Origin: Arthrobacter sp. H-02-3
GTDB taxonomy: Bacteria > Actinomycetota > Actinomycetes > Actinomycetales > Micrococcaceae
Assembly (NCBI RefSeq): GCF_003097355.1
Contig: NZ_PYUI01000011.1
Span: 62,001-126,000 of the forward strand
DNA length: 64,000 nucleotides
Direction of reading: 5' to 3'
Part shown: piece after piece, positions 46,667 through 55,033 of the stretch
Layout: each line of letters opens with the position of its first letter
Position numbering within the stretch: the stretch's first letter is position 1
Program-made: the position numbers and the translations under genes
Notes under the pieces: model-generated
The model's input: only the letters and a program-made list of their open reading frames with translations
Told to the model about the DNA's origin: nothing
Databases searched by the model: none

Positions 46667-47693
46667 TCAACCCACCGGCACCTCTGACGGCCGCATCCGC
46701 TGGGGAATCCTCGGCACCGGATTCATCGCGGGGCTGCAAACCCAGGACCTGATCAAGAACGGCTTCACCGTCCAGGCCGTCGGCTCCCGGACCCTGGATT
46801 CGAGCCAGGCGTTCGCTGAAGAGTACGGTGTGGCAACCGCGCATGGCAGCTATGAGGACTTGGTGGCCGACCCGCTGGTTGACGTGGTCTACATCGCCAC
46901 GCCGCACCCGTTCCACCACGCCAATGCCTTGTTGGCCTTGAATGCCGGCAAGCATGTGCTGGTGGAGAAGTCGTTCACCATGAACGCCCGCGAAGCCCAG
47001 GACGTTGTCGACCTCGCGGAATCCAAAGGGCTCGTGGCGCTGGAAGCCATGTGGTCGCGATTCCTCCCGCACATGATCCGCATCCGCGCAATCATCGAGG
47101 AAGGCACCATCGGCGAGGTCCGGAAGGTGGTCGCCAGCCACAACCAGAGCCTGCCCAAGGACCCTGCCCACCGGCTGAACGATCCTGCACTGGGCGGCGG
47201 AGCGCTGCTGGACCTCGGCATCTACCCGGTCTCCTTTGCGTTCGACATCCTGGGCACTCCGGAGACCATTCGCGCCAGTGCGTCCATGACCGCTACCGGG
47301 GTAGACCGGCAGACTGCAGCCATCTTTGAATATGTTGGCGGTCAGCAAGCCATTGTGGACTGCGAACTGGACGCCGCCAGCGCCAACCGGGCTATGGTCA
47401 TAGGGACCGAAGGGTGGATCGATATCGAATCCACTTGGTACAACCCCACGCCCTTCACAGTTCATGCCTTGGATGGCAGCGTTGTTGAACGCTATGAGCA
47501 GCCTGTCGACAGCCGCGGAATGCAGTACCAGGCCGCCGAACTGGAACGACTGGTCAGGGAAGGCGTAACCTCCGGCACCATCCTTCCGCCCCGCGAATCA
47601 GTGGCCGTCATGGCAGCAATGGACGATATCCGACGCCAGATCGGTCTCAGCTACGACGCCGACTCCACACCGGACGAGACTCCCCATGACTGA
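46659..47693 (+). CDS. Gfo/Idh/MocA-family oxidoreductase (dihydrodiol dehydrogenase-like)
   Basis: A 344-residue member; IRWGILGTGFIAGLQTQDL gives the Rossmann motif (GTGFIA) and VEKSFTMNAREA replaces EKP by E-K-S, as in dihydrodiol dehydrogenase/xylose dehydrogenase relatives. ALGGGALLDLGIYPVSFAFD is the catalytic block (D, Y). GTG 46659 is preceded by AAAGGA. Overlaps both neighbours, so the 3' end of the operon is tightly coupled. Confidence 0.88.
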   Translation: MTNQPTGTSDGRIRWGILGTGFIAGLQTQDLIKNGFTVQAVGSRTLDSSQAFAEEYGVATAHGSYEDLVADPLVDVVYIATPHPFHHANALLALNAGKHVLVEKSFTMNAREAQDVVDLAESKGLVALEAMWSRFLPHMIRIRAIIEEGTIGEVRKVVASHNQSLPKDPAHRLNDPALGGGALLDLGIYPVSFAFDILGTPETIRASASMTATGVDRQTAAIFEYVGGQQAIVDCELDAASANRAMVIGTEGWIDIESTWYNPTPFTVHALDGSVVERYEQPVDSRGMQYQAAELERLVREGVTSGTILPPRESVAVMAAMDDIRRQIGLSYDADSTPDETPHD

Positions 47694-48168
47694 CACCGAC
47701 TCACCGCGGATCGCCGAACTGCGCCGGCACGAGGAAGAACTCGTCTTCCCGGGCTTTGATCACCACGATGCCTGGCTCCTCGGCTCGCTCATCGCCAACC
47801 GCGCGATCGTCGGGGGCCATTCCGTTGCCATCGATATACGCCGGCACAACCTGGTCCTCTTCCGCTGTGTCCTGCCGGGAGCCACCGCCGACCAGGAGGA
47901 ATGGATCCGCCGCAAGGCGGCCACGACGCTCCGCTTTGAACGCAGCACGGCCCTGCTCGCCGAGGAGTTCGCGGTCAAAGATTTCGATCCAATGCAAGGA
48001 GGGTGGCTCGCCGCGGAGGACTACACGTTGGCCGGGGGCTCGTTCCCCATCCGGGTCAAGGGCGTCGGTGTCGTCGCCGCCGTGACGGCATCCGGGCTGT
48101 CCTCCGACGACGACCACCAGCTGGTGGTCGAGGCTATCAGGCGTCATCTCCAGGCGGCCGCCGGCTAA
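47686..48168 (+). CDS. HbpS/UPF0303 (YBR137W-like) family protein
   Basis: A 160-residue protein of the UPF0303/heme-degrading-domain (GlcG/HbpS-like) family: HHDAWLLGSLIANRAIVGGH, SVAIDIRRHNLVLFRCVLPG, AAEDYTLAGGSFPIRVKGVG. It lies at the end of the sugar operon, overlapping the Gfo gene by 8 bp. Family members occur next to sugar/acid catabolic genes; heme binding here is unproven. Function in this operon is unknown. Confidence 0.8.
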   Translation: MTDTDSPRIAELRRHEEELVFPGFDHHDAWLLGSLIANRAIVGGHSVAIDIRRHNLVLFRCVLPGATADQEEWIRRKAATTLRFERSTALLAEEFAVKDFDPMQGGWLAAEDYTLAGGSFPIRVKGVGVVAAVTASGLSSDDDHQLVVEAIRRHLQAAAG

Positions 48169-48477
48169 GAAATGCTGTCCATGTGTTGGCATGAGATATG
48201 TACCCCAGCCACCACCTGCACGCACTCCCGGAGTGCCACGTGACCGAGACAATCCGCACCGCTGCGGTCCGCTAAGGGTGCTGGCCGAACTGGCTATCGG
48301 CGCCGAACACCTCCGTACTGCAAGTTCCGCCGACTGTTGACACGGGACTCCGCGGGGTCCGATGCTGAGCTGGTCCGGTATTGCTGACCCTCGGTGCGGC
48401 TTTGCGCATCGAGTAGGTGCAGGAAAATCCCCCTCCTCGTGCGACCCAGCGGAGAGATAGCAAAAAGGAGCACCCCC
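48169..48477. other. 309-bp gap without a gene
   Basis: I see no coding frame of the local type. It carries presumed termination of the sugar operon and the promoter of the baeRF gene. Small inverted repeats (CACTCCCGGAGTG at about 48224; GACTCCGCGGGGTC) are present but no clear function. Confidence 0.5.
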
Positions 48478-49581
48478 ATGCACATCGATATGCCGACCCG
48501 GTACGACGTGGAACGTCTGGCCGCCGCGCGCGATCCACACAGCGTCACCGTGTATCTTTCGACGAGCAGCGTCCCGGCCCATTCGGAGGACAATCAGTCC
48601 AGAGCCCGGTCCTTGTTCAGTTCCGCCGTCGAACAGCTCCGCCAAGGGGGAAACAACGACGCAGTGGCCGCGATAGAAACCTTTCTCGACGAGCTGCTGG
48701 GATCTCCCGAGTTCTGGTTTGACATGGGGCGGAGCGTGGCCATCTTCGTTACCCCGACATCAATTCTTGAGTTCCGTTTGCCCAACGATCTCGAGGACCA
48801 CGTGAGCGTGTCCGACCGCTTCGCCATCACCCCGCTGCTTCGCGCCCTCACCTTCCCGAACGCGGCGCTCGTGCTCGCAATCTCACAGAACGGGGCGCGG
48901 CTCATTGAGGTCACGGCGGACCGGCCGGCAGAGGAGGTCACGGTACCGGGCATGCCCCGGGATGCAGCAAGTGCCGTCGGGCTCGAATCGATAGGCGGCC
49001 GCTCCGCATCCGGCCGGCTGCAGGGCGACGAGGGACGAAAGGTACGGCTGACCCAATATGCCCGTTCCGTCGACCATGCGCTTCGTCCACTCTTAAACGG
49101 GAATTCCCTCCCGCTGGTGATCGCTGCGACGGAACCACTCACCAGCATCTACCGCAACCTCACAGGCTACGCACACCTTGCGTCCGAAGTCATCGAGGGA
49201 AACCCCGATGAACTGACACCGGCCCAACTGGCGGAAGCGGCGCGTGGTGTGCTCGACCGGATCTACGCGGCCGACCTTGTTGCTCTGCAAACGACGTTCG
49301 AGGAGCGTCGTTCCAACGGCCGTGGCACGACCGACCTCAGCGACCTGGCTCGGGCCGCCGCCTTCGGCGCCATTGCGACGCTCGCCGTGGACATGGATGC
49401 ACAAGTCAACGGTGCTGTCGGAGACGACGGCGCGCTCACCCTCGACGGGGACACCGGGCAGGACGTGGTTGAGGAAATCGCGCGCCGGGCCCTCGGCGCG
49501 GGCGCCCGGGTCCTGGCCGTGCGCCGCTCCGATCTGCCGGAAAACGTGGAGGCGGTCGGAATCCTTCGCTACACCATCTGA
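48478..49581 (+). CDS. baeRF-type (eRF1-like) protein
   Basis: A 367-residue protein resembling the bacterial archaeo-eukaryotic release factor families: VTVYLSTSSVPAHSED at the N-terminus, VAIFVTPTSILEFRLP, RALTFPNAALVLAISQNGAR, and a C-terminal domain with GAIATLAVDMDA and VLAVRRSDLPENVEAVGILRY. These proteins are predicted to act at ribosomes in stress. The catalytic GGQ of true release factors is absent. AAGGAG 7-8 nt before ATG fixes the start. Confidence 0.72.
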   Translation: MHIDMPTRYDVERLAAARDPHSVTVYLSTSSVPAHSEDNQSRARSLFSSAVEQLRQGGNNDAVAAIETFLDELLGSPEFWFDMGRSVAIFVTPTSILEFRLPNDLEDHVSVSDRFAITPLLRALTFPNAALVLAISQNGARLIEVTADRPAEEVTVPGMPRDAASAVGLESIGGRSASGRLQGDEGRKVRLTQYARSVDHALRPLLNGNSLPLVIAATEPLTSIYRNLTGYAHLASEVIEGNPDELTPAQLAEAARGVLDRIYAADLVALQTTFEERRSNGRGTTDLSDLARAAAFGAIATLAVDMDAQVNGAVGDDGALTLDGDTGQDVVEEIARRALGAGARVLAVRRSDLPENVEAVGILRYTI

Positions 49582-49647
49582 TAGGTAGCTCTGCCCGGCA
49601 ACCACGCCATTGATGCCCGGGCTCCGCGGCGGACTAGGGTTTTAGCT

Positions 49648-50184
49648 ATGACGCACCAGATCCGGACAGCAACCGCGGACGACGCCGGGAGGCTGGCGGC
49701 GCTTGCTGCCGTCACCTTCCCGCTCGCGTGCCCGCCGGAATCCCGGCCGGAGGACATCGCGGCCCATCTGGCCAACACCCTGAGCGAGGCCAATTTCCGG
49801 GCCTATCTGGCCGATCCGGCGGTCACGGTGCTGGTGATCGACGCCGACGGCGAGCTCCGCGGCTACAGCCTGCTGGTGGCCCGCCCCGCCCGGGACCCGG
49901 AGGTGGCCGCAGTCCTGGCCGAGCTGCCGTGCACCGAACTCAGCAAGTGCTACGTCCACCCGGACCACCACGGACTGGGCTCCGCCGCCGAACTGATGCA
50001 CGCCAGCATCGCCGCGGCCGTGGCGGCGGGTGCCCGCGGACTGTGGCTCGGCGTGAACAGCCAGAACGCCCGGGCCATCCGGTTCTACGAGAAGTCCGGC
50101 TTCCGCAAGGTCGGCACCAAGTCCTTCCAGCTGGGCGACACCGTGGAGCACGACTTCGTCATGGAACGCCGGCTCACGCCGTGA
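49648..50184 (+). CDS. GNAT-family N-acetyltransferase
   Basis: A 178-residue acetyltransferase. The acetyl-CoA motif is in KCYVHPDHHGLGSAAELMHA (Q/H-x-x-G-x-G/A) followed by ARGLWLGVNSQNARAIRFYEKSGFRKVG, the usual N-x-x-A-x-x-F-Y strand-helix. Substrate unknown. TAGGGT 7 nt before ATG suggests a leaderless start. Confidence 0.86.
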   Translation: MTHQIRTATADDAGRLAALAAVTFPLACPPESRPEDIAAHLANTLSEANFRAYLADPAVTVLVIDADGELRGYSLLVARPARDPEVAAVLAELPCTELSKCYVHPDHHGLGSAAELMHASIAAAVAAGARGLWLGVNSQNARAIRFYEKSGFRKVGTKSFQLGDTVEHDFVMERRLTP

Positions 50185-50187
50185 CCG

Positions 50188-50208
50188 CGGGCCTTTAGCG
50201 AAGGCCCG
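50188..50208 (+). terminator. Hairpin after the GNAT gene
   Basis: CGGGCCTT-TAGCG-AAGGCCCG, perfect 8-bp stem 3 bp past the stop. No U-tract. Confidence 0.45.
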
Positions 50209-50222
50209 GGCCGCGCGGCCTG

Positions 50223-50297
50223 CCCATGTCCAAGTCCATGTCCTGCCGTGGCCGGCCCATGTCCATGTCCATGTGCATGTGCATGTCCATGTCCAAG
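50223..50297. repeat. ATGTCC/ATGTGC hexanucleotide microsatellite
   Basis: About ten hexamers of the ATGTCC, ATGTGC and AAGTCC types in two runs (split by CTGCCGTGGCCGGCC) upstream of the DsbA-family gene. On the minus strand it would read Gly-His or Met-Asp patterns, but no gene is supported there. Copy number may vary between strains. Confidence 0.72.
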
Positions 50298-50369
50298 CCT
50301 TGAACAGCCCGTGACGAAGCCGACACGCCGTCGGGGAATGGACCTGCCGCCGTCGCGGTTGTCGCCGGC

Positions 50370-51110
50370 ATGAAGATTGAGATCTGGTCCGACGTCGCCT
50401 GCCCCTGGTGCTACATCGGCAAACGCCGTTTCGAAACCGCCCTCGCGGCCTTCCCGCACCGTGATGCCGTGGAGGTGCAGTGGCGCAGCTACCAGCTGGA
50501 CCCCACGCTCCCGGAGCACTACGACGGCACCGAACTGGACTACCTGAGCACCCGCAAGGGCATGGCTCCGGAGCAGGTGTCCCAGATGTTCGAGCACGTC
50601 GCCGCCCAGGCCAAGGGCGAGGGACTGAACTACCGGTTCGACGCCGTCGTGGTGGCCAACAGCTTCACGGCCCACCGGCTGATCCACCTCGCCGCCGCCC
50701 ACGGCAAGCAGGACGCCGCAAAGGAACGCCTGCTCAGCGACCACTTCGAACACGGCAAAGACATTGGCAGCCAGGAGTACCTGACCGCTCTGGGCCTGGA
50801 CCTCGGGCTCGACGCCGGCGACCTCGCGGAGCTGTTCAGCACGGACGCCTACGCCGACGACGTCCGGAACGATTTCGCGGAGGCCCGGGTCCTGGGCATC
50901 AGCGGCGTCCCGTTCTTCGTGATCGACCGGAAGTTCGGGCTCTCCGGCGCCCAGCCGGCAGACACGTTCAGCGCCGCCCTTGAGCAGGCCTGGCAGGACA
51001 GCCACCCGCTGGTCATGGTGGGCGCCGCCGGCACGGAGGCTGCGGATGCCGCCGAAGGGGATGCTTCTGCGGCGTCCGGCGCCTGCGGCCCCGACGGCTG
51101 CAGCGTCTGA
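50370..51110 (+). CDS. DsbA-family (FrnE-like) oxidoreductase
   Basis: A 246-residue thioredoxin-fold protein. IEIWSDVACPWCYIGKRRFE carries CPWC (C11, C14); the cis-Pro segment GISGVPFFVIDRKFGLSGAQ is intact. This is the cytosolic FrnE/2-hydroxychromene-2-carboxylate isomerase-like branch. A short Cys tail (GACGPDGCSV) ends it. No signal peptide. Neighbour pncB is separated by a repeat element. Confidence 0.88.
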   Translation: MKIEIWSDVACPWCYIGKRRFETALAAFPHRDAVEVQWRSYQLDPTLPEHYDGTELDYLSTRKGMAPEQVSQMFEHVAAQAKGEGLNYRFDAVVVANSFTAHRLIHLAAAHGKQDAAKERLLSDHFEHGKDIGSQEYLTALGLDLGLDAGDLAELFSTDAYADDVRNDFAEARVLGISGVPFFVIDRKFGLSGAQPADTFSAALEQAWQDSHPLVMVGAAGTEAADAAEGDASAASGACGPDGCSV

Positions 51111-51137
51111 GCCGCACCGCCTGAGTCCGACGCCGTC

Positions 51138-51205
51138 GAATTCGCCGGAAACGCCCGGGTTCGCCGGAAGTTTCCGGCGACCCCGCAGGATTCCGGCGAA
51201 TTCGG
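51138..51205. repeat. GCCGGAA-type intergenic element, copy 8
   Basis: Isolated from the other copies by about 25 kb. GAATTCGCCGGAAAC, GGTTCGCCGGAAGTTTCCGG and CAGGATTCCGGCGAATTCGG; here the inner arms form CCGGAAGTTTCCGG. Confidence 0.78.
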
Positions 51206-51239
51206 GGCCGTCACTGCGATCCCCGGCCTAGAGTGAATC

Positions 51240-52562
51240 ATGGACACTTCGGCCGGACCGGACGGATCCCGGACCTCCCTGTTTACCGATCACTACGAGC
51301 TGACCATGTTCCAGGCGGCGCTCCACTCCGGGGCGGCACACCGCCGGTCCGTCTTCCAGGCCTTTGCCCGCGGGCTCCCGGCCGGGCGCCGGTACGGGAT
51401 CGTGGCCGGCACCGGCCGGCTCCTTGAAGGCATCGCGGACTTCCGCTTCGACCAGGACGACCTCGATTTCCTGGCCGGCACCGGGGTGGTCAATGAGGAC
51501 ACGCTGGAGCACCTGTCCGCCTTCCGGTTCTCCGGCGACATCTGGGGCTACCCGGAAGGCGAGGCCTACTTCCCGCACTCCCCCGTCCTGATCGTGGAAT
51601 CGACCTTCGCCGAGGCCTGCGTCCTGGAGACCTACGTCCTGTCGGTGCTGAACCACGACAGCGCCATCGCCTCGGCCGCGTCCCGGATGACCAGTGCCGC
51701 GGGCGGCAGGCCCTGCATTGAGATGGGGTCCCGCCGCACGCACGAGGAAGCGGCCGCCGCGGCGGCCCGCGCGGCCGTGATCGCGGGCTTTTCCGGCACG
51801 TCCAACCTGGCCGCCGGCCGGCGCTACGGCCTCCGGACCGTCGGCACCGCGGCCCACTCCTTCACGCTGGTCCACGACTCCGAGCGCGACGCCTTCGCGG
51901 CGCAGCTTGCCTCGCTGGGGGCAGGCACCACGCTGCTCGTGGACACGTACGACGTCGAAGCGGCCGTCCGCACCGCCGTCGACCTCGCCGGAGACAAGCT
52001 CGGGGCCATCCGGCTGGACTCTGGAGACCTCGTGGCCCAGGCACACTGGGTCCGCGAACTTCTGGACAGCCTCGGCAATGTGCACACCAGGATCGTGGTG
52101 ACCTCGGACCTGGACGAGTTCTCCGTCGCCGCGCTCCGGGCAGCGCCGGCCGATTCGTACGGGATCGGCACATCGCTGGTGACCGGTTCCGGGGCGCCCA
52201 CGGCCGGCATGGTCTACAAGCTGGTGAGCCGGGCCGGTGACTCCGGCGGGCTCGTTGCCGTTGCGAAGACCTCCAAGGACAAAATCAACGTGGGCGGCCG
52301 CAAGTTCGCCGTACGCCGCCTAGATGACCGCGGCACCGCCACCCATGAGGTCCTCGGCGTGGGCCATCCGCCGACGGACGGCAAGAACGGCCGACCGCTC
52401 CTGCAGCAGTTCATGAAGGACGGCGAACTCCTGCCCGGCTGGACCGGGCCGGACGCGGTGGGGCGGGCGCGGGAGCGGCACACGGCCTCCATGGCGGAGC
52501 TGCCCCGGGTCGTGGACCGGCTGCAGCCCGGCGAACCGGCCATCCCGACCATCTATGAGTGA
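51240..52562 (+). CDS. pncB: Nicotinate phosphoribosyltransferase
   Basis: A 440-residue NAPRTase for NAD salvage. LFTDHYELTMFQAALHSGAA at the N-terminus, FSGTSNLAAGRRYGLRTVGT with the downstream AHSF region (phosphorylated His candidate), LGAIRLDSGDLVAQAHWVRE and GIGTSLVTGSGAPTAGMVYK are all diagnostic. TAGAGT 5 nt before ATG suggests a leaderless start. Confidence 0.95.
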   Translation: MDTSAGPDGSRTSLFTDHYELTMFQAALHSGAAHRRSVFQAFARGLPAGRRYGIVAGTGRLLEGIADFRFDQDDLDFLAGTGVVNEDTLEHLSAFRFSGDIWGYPEGEAYFPHSPVLIVESTFAEACVLETYVLSVLNHDSAIASAASRMTSAAGGRPCIEMGSRRTHEEAAAAAARAAVIAGFSGTSNLAAGRRYGLRTVGTAAHSFTLVHDSERDAFAAQLASLGAGTTLLVDTYDVEAAVRTAVDLAGDKLGAIRLDSGDLVAQAHWVRELLDSLGNVHTRIVVTSDLDEFSVAALRAAPADSYGIGTSLVTGSGAPTAGMVYKLVSRAGDSGGLVAVAKTSKDKINVGGRKFAVRRLDDRGTATHEVLGVGHPPTDGKNGRPLLQQFMKDGELLPGWTGPDAVGRARERHTASMAELPRVVDRLQPGEPAIPTIYE

Positions 52563-52711
52563 AGCATTCGACCGTACCGCCCGGCGCTGATCGTTCGCGA
52601 GCCAGGTGGCGTTTTCGCGCTCAACGGAGGCCACCGGGGCGGTGCGTGCGAAGGTTTACCCGTCCGGCTTTTCGTCCTCCACCGCGTACGCCCGCCACAT
52701 TAGATGGCACC

Positions 52712-52723
52712 ATGGGGACATGA
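52712..52723 (+). CDS. Leaderless 3-codon mini-ORF overlapping the DUF427 start
   Basis: TTAGAT, then 6 nt, then ATG-GGG-ACA-TGA; the final ATGA overlap supplies the ATG (52720) of the DUF427 gene. The same arrangement as at 21556. Confidence 0.4.
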   Translation: MGT

Positions 52724-53247
52724 CTTCTGCTCGAGGATTTTCCGGCTTCTTTCGGCGTCCCCAGCCCATCAAACCCAACGCCGGTCAAGAATCGGTGTGG
52801 GACTACCCGCGGCCGCCAAGGGTCGAGCCGCGATCGGAACGGGTCATGGTGCGGCTTGGCGGGCAGGTGATTGCCGACACGACCGATGCAGTGCGCGTCC
52901 TGGAGACGAGTCATCCCCCCGTCTACTACTTGCCATTGGACGCATTCCCTGCCGGTGTTCTCGTCCCTGTCCGGGGCACCAGCTTCTGCGAGTTCAAGGG
53001 AGAAGCGCATTACTTCGACGTCGTTGCCGGCGGAGTCGTCGTTCCCCGTGCCGGGTGGACCTACCCGGAACCCACCCGGGGGTTCGAGGCGCTCAGTACC
53101 CGAGTGGCCCTCTACCCGGAGCGCATGGACTCCTGCGAGGTCAACGGCGAGCAGGTGACCTTCCAGGAGGGTGACTTCTACGGCGGTTGGATCACCAGAC
53201 AGATCGTTGGCCCGTTCAAGGGTGGCCCGGGCACGGCCGGGTGGTGA
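52720..53247 (+). CDS. DUF427 domain protein
   Basis: A 175-residue protein with the DUF427 fold: RVMVRLGGQVIADTTDAVRV, SHPPVYYLPLDAF, FCEFKGEAHYFDVVAGG. Function unknown. The ATG 52720 is the start that gives the MTSARGFSGFF N-terminus; no Shine-Dalgarno precedes it, but the mini-ORF does. 157 bp after pncB. Confidence 0.8.
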   Translation: MTSARGFSGFFRRPQPIKPNAGQESVWDYPRPPRVEPRSERVMVRLGGQVIADTTDAVRVLETSHPPVYYLPLDAFPAGVLVPVRGTSFCEFKGEAHYFDVVAGGVVVPRAGWTYPEPTRGFEALSTRVALYPERMDSCEVNGEQVTFQEGDFYGGWITRQIVGPFKGGPGTAGW

Positions 53248-53411
53248 GCACGTCGTTCTCGCCCGCCGGCAAGACTCGACCCTGACTTCGCGTCTGGCTG
53301 CTCCGTAGATGGTGCGCCGGCCGGCATGACTTCCGCGGAACTGAGCGTGCCCGGCCGTGTCGCAGCCTCCCACCCGCCCGATTTGGTGACAGATCGCGCT
53401 AAAGTGTCCGT

Positions 53412-54050
53412 ATGCCTAGGATTTCGGCCGCGAGTAACGCCGCCCAACGTGCCGAGACCCAGCGCCGCATCCTGACCGCATTCGGGGAACTCCTGTTCAC
53501 CCACGGGCTGCCCGGCCTGACCATGACCGATGTCGCGCGCCACGCCCGGATCGGCCGGACGGCCGTCTATAACTACTATGCGGACATCGAAGAGCTCCTC
53601 ATCGCGTACGCCCTGGACGAGACCGAGCGGTTCCTGGTCGACCTGCGCGAGTCGCTGGATTCGCTGGAGAACCCGGTAGAGCGGCTGGCTGTTTACGTCC
53701 GGGCCCAGGTGGAGGACCTGAGCCGGCGCCACCTGCCGCCCGGGCCGGCCATGGCGGCAGTGCTCTCGCCGTCGTCGTTCGCTAAACTCGCCGACCACGT
53801 GGGCGAGCTCAGCGTGCTCCTGCAAGGCATCCTGCGCGACGGCATGGCCCAGGGCTACCTTCCCGAGTCGGACATCGCCCAGCTGGCCCAGCTCATCCAC
53901 GGCACACTCTCCTCGAGCGCGGCCCGGGGCGACGGTGCCGGCCAGGACGCCGAGGCCGAGGCCCGGCTCGCCCGGACGGTGCGGTTCATCCAGCTCGGCG
54001 CGGGGGCCAGGTTCGACGACGCCGGCCGGCCGGTCCGCCGCGGCAGCTAA
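53412..54050 (+). CDS. TetR-family transcriptional regulator
   Basis: A 212-residue repressor. The HTH lies near 20-65 (TQRRILTAFGELLFTHGLPG, TMTDVARHARIGRTAVYNYY). The C-terminal ligand domain has a GQDAEAEARLARTVRF helix. TAAAGT 6 nt before ATG suggests leaderless transcription. Targets unknown; neighbours are a DUF427 gene and a convergent LytR_C gene. Confidence 0.9.
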   Translation: MPRISAASNAAQRAETQRRILTAFGELLFTHGLPGLTMTDVARHARIGRTAVYNYYADIEELLIAYALDETERFLVDLRESLDSLENPVERLAVYVRAQVEDLSRRHLPPGPAMAAVLSPSSFAKLADHVGELSVLLQGILRDGMAQGYLPESDIAQLAQLIHGTLSSSAARGDGAGQDAEAEARLARTVRFIQLGAGARFDDAGRPVRRGS

Positions 54051-54060
54051 GCGGCGGCGC

Positions 54061-54738
54061 CTACCCGGCCGTCGGCGTCGCCGACGGCGCAATCGGCCAG
54101 GTGCTCTCATCCACGATGCGCCGGTTCTCGCGGGGGCAGCTGAGCTGGCCCGGCGTCTGGTCCACGAGTTCCGGCTTGGCCAGTTCCTTGAAGTCGCCGG
54201 TCAGGATGACATCCACGCTGGGATCCGTGCGGTTGTCCTGGAAATAGTCCGAGCCCGGCAGGTTGCGCTGGACGCTGAAGGCGGCCGACTGTCCGGCGGC
54301 GCCGGAGACGATCAGCGCCACGCCGCGGTAGCTCGACGTCGTGTTCCCCACGGCGCCCACGATGAACTTCCGGGCGGCAAGCTGGTCGGCGACGCTCCGC
54401 GCCAGTCCGGGCCGGCTCGTGGAGTTGTAGATGTTGAGGTTGATCTTCTCCGGCGGCGTGTAGTCGAAGGTGGCCGCCGGGCACACCGACACTGGCGCCT
54501 TGCTCCGTTCCGCCGTGGCAATCTTGATCTGGCCGTTCATGATGGCGAGCGCCACCACGATCGCCGCCACGATCACGCCGACCAGCATCACCAGCACGAC
54601 GCCGTGCAGGATCCTGCGGCGCAGCCGGACGGGGTCGTCCCCCGCACCGTCCTCCTCCACGAACGTGGCCCGCAGCTCGGAGCCACTCACGACGCGGTGC
54701 CCGTGCAGGACCGTCGAGTCAGCCCGCTTCCTAGCCAT
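54061..54738 (-). CDS. LytR C-terminal domain (LytR_C) membrane protein
   Basis: A 225-residue protein: cytoplasmic N-terminus, one transmembrane helix at about 43-67 (LHGVVLVMLVGVIVAAIVVA), extracellular LytR_C domain (KINLNIYNSTSRPGLARSVA, ALIVSGAAGQSAAF, VDVILTGDFKEL). It lacks the LCP catalytic domain, so it is probably an accessory cell-envelope protein. Coupled to the small gene upstream (its ATG lies in that gene's end). Confidence 0.85.
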   Translation of the reverse strand: MARKRADSTVLHGHRVVSGSELRATFVEEDGAGDDPVRLRRRILHGVVLVMLVGVIVAAIVVALAIMNGQIKIATAERSKAPVSVCPAATFDYTPPEKINLNIYNSTSRPGLARSVADQLAARKFIVGAVGNTTSSYRGVALIVSGAAGQSAAFSVQRNLPGSDYFQDNRTDPSVDVILTGDFKELAKPELVDQTPGQLSCPRENRRIVDESTWPIAPSATPTAG

Positions 54739-55033
54739 TTATCACGAGGACCCGCGCGTGGATAGCGGTGCGCTGGTGCAAGGCGGTCCGGACTGCCCGG
54801 TGCAGGCCGTCTTCAAGGTAAAGCACGCCGCGGTACTCCACGACGTGCGGAAAGAGGTCACCGAAGAAAGTGGAGTCCTCGGCCAGCAGAGCTTCGAGGT
54901 CCAGCGTGCGCTTGGTGGTCACGAGCTCATCAAGCCGGACCGGACGCGGCGGCAGGGCCGCCCAGTCCTTGGGCGTGTTGTAACCATGGTCGGGGTACGG
55001 GCGTCCCTCGCCCACAGCTTTGAATATCACCAT
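54731..55033 (-). CDS. Small conserved protein, ParB/Srx-like signature
   Basis: A 100-residue protein: PRPVRLDELVTTKRTLDLEA, then FPHVVEYRGVLYLEDGLHRA and VRTALHQRTAIHARVL. The EDGLHR motif and its spacing recall ParB/sulfiredoxin-type nucleotide binding. It overlaps the LytR_C gene by 8 bp, a pairing I would expect to be conserved in actinobacteria, but no function is assigned. Confidence 0.7.
   Translation of the reverse strand: MVIFKAVGEGRPYPDHGYNTPKDWAALPPRPVRLDELVTTKRTLDLEALLAEDSTFFGDLFPHVVEYRGVLYLEDGLHRAVRTALHQRTAIHARVLVING

Noticed and set aside
48169..48477. Gene remnant before the baeRF gene
   Set aside because: Short frames show no similarity to known families and no consistent codon bias.
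50085..51005. 306-codon minus-strand frame with Gly-His repeats
   Set aside because: The His-rich part is only the reverse reading of the ATGTCC microsatellite; the rest is antisense to the DsbA-family gene.
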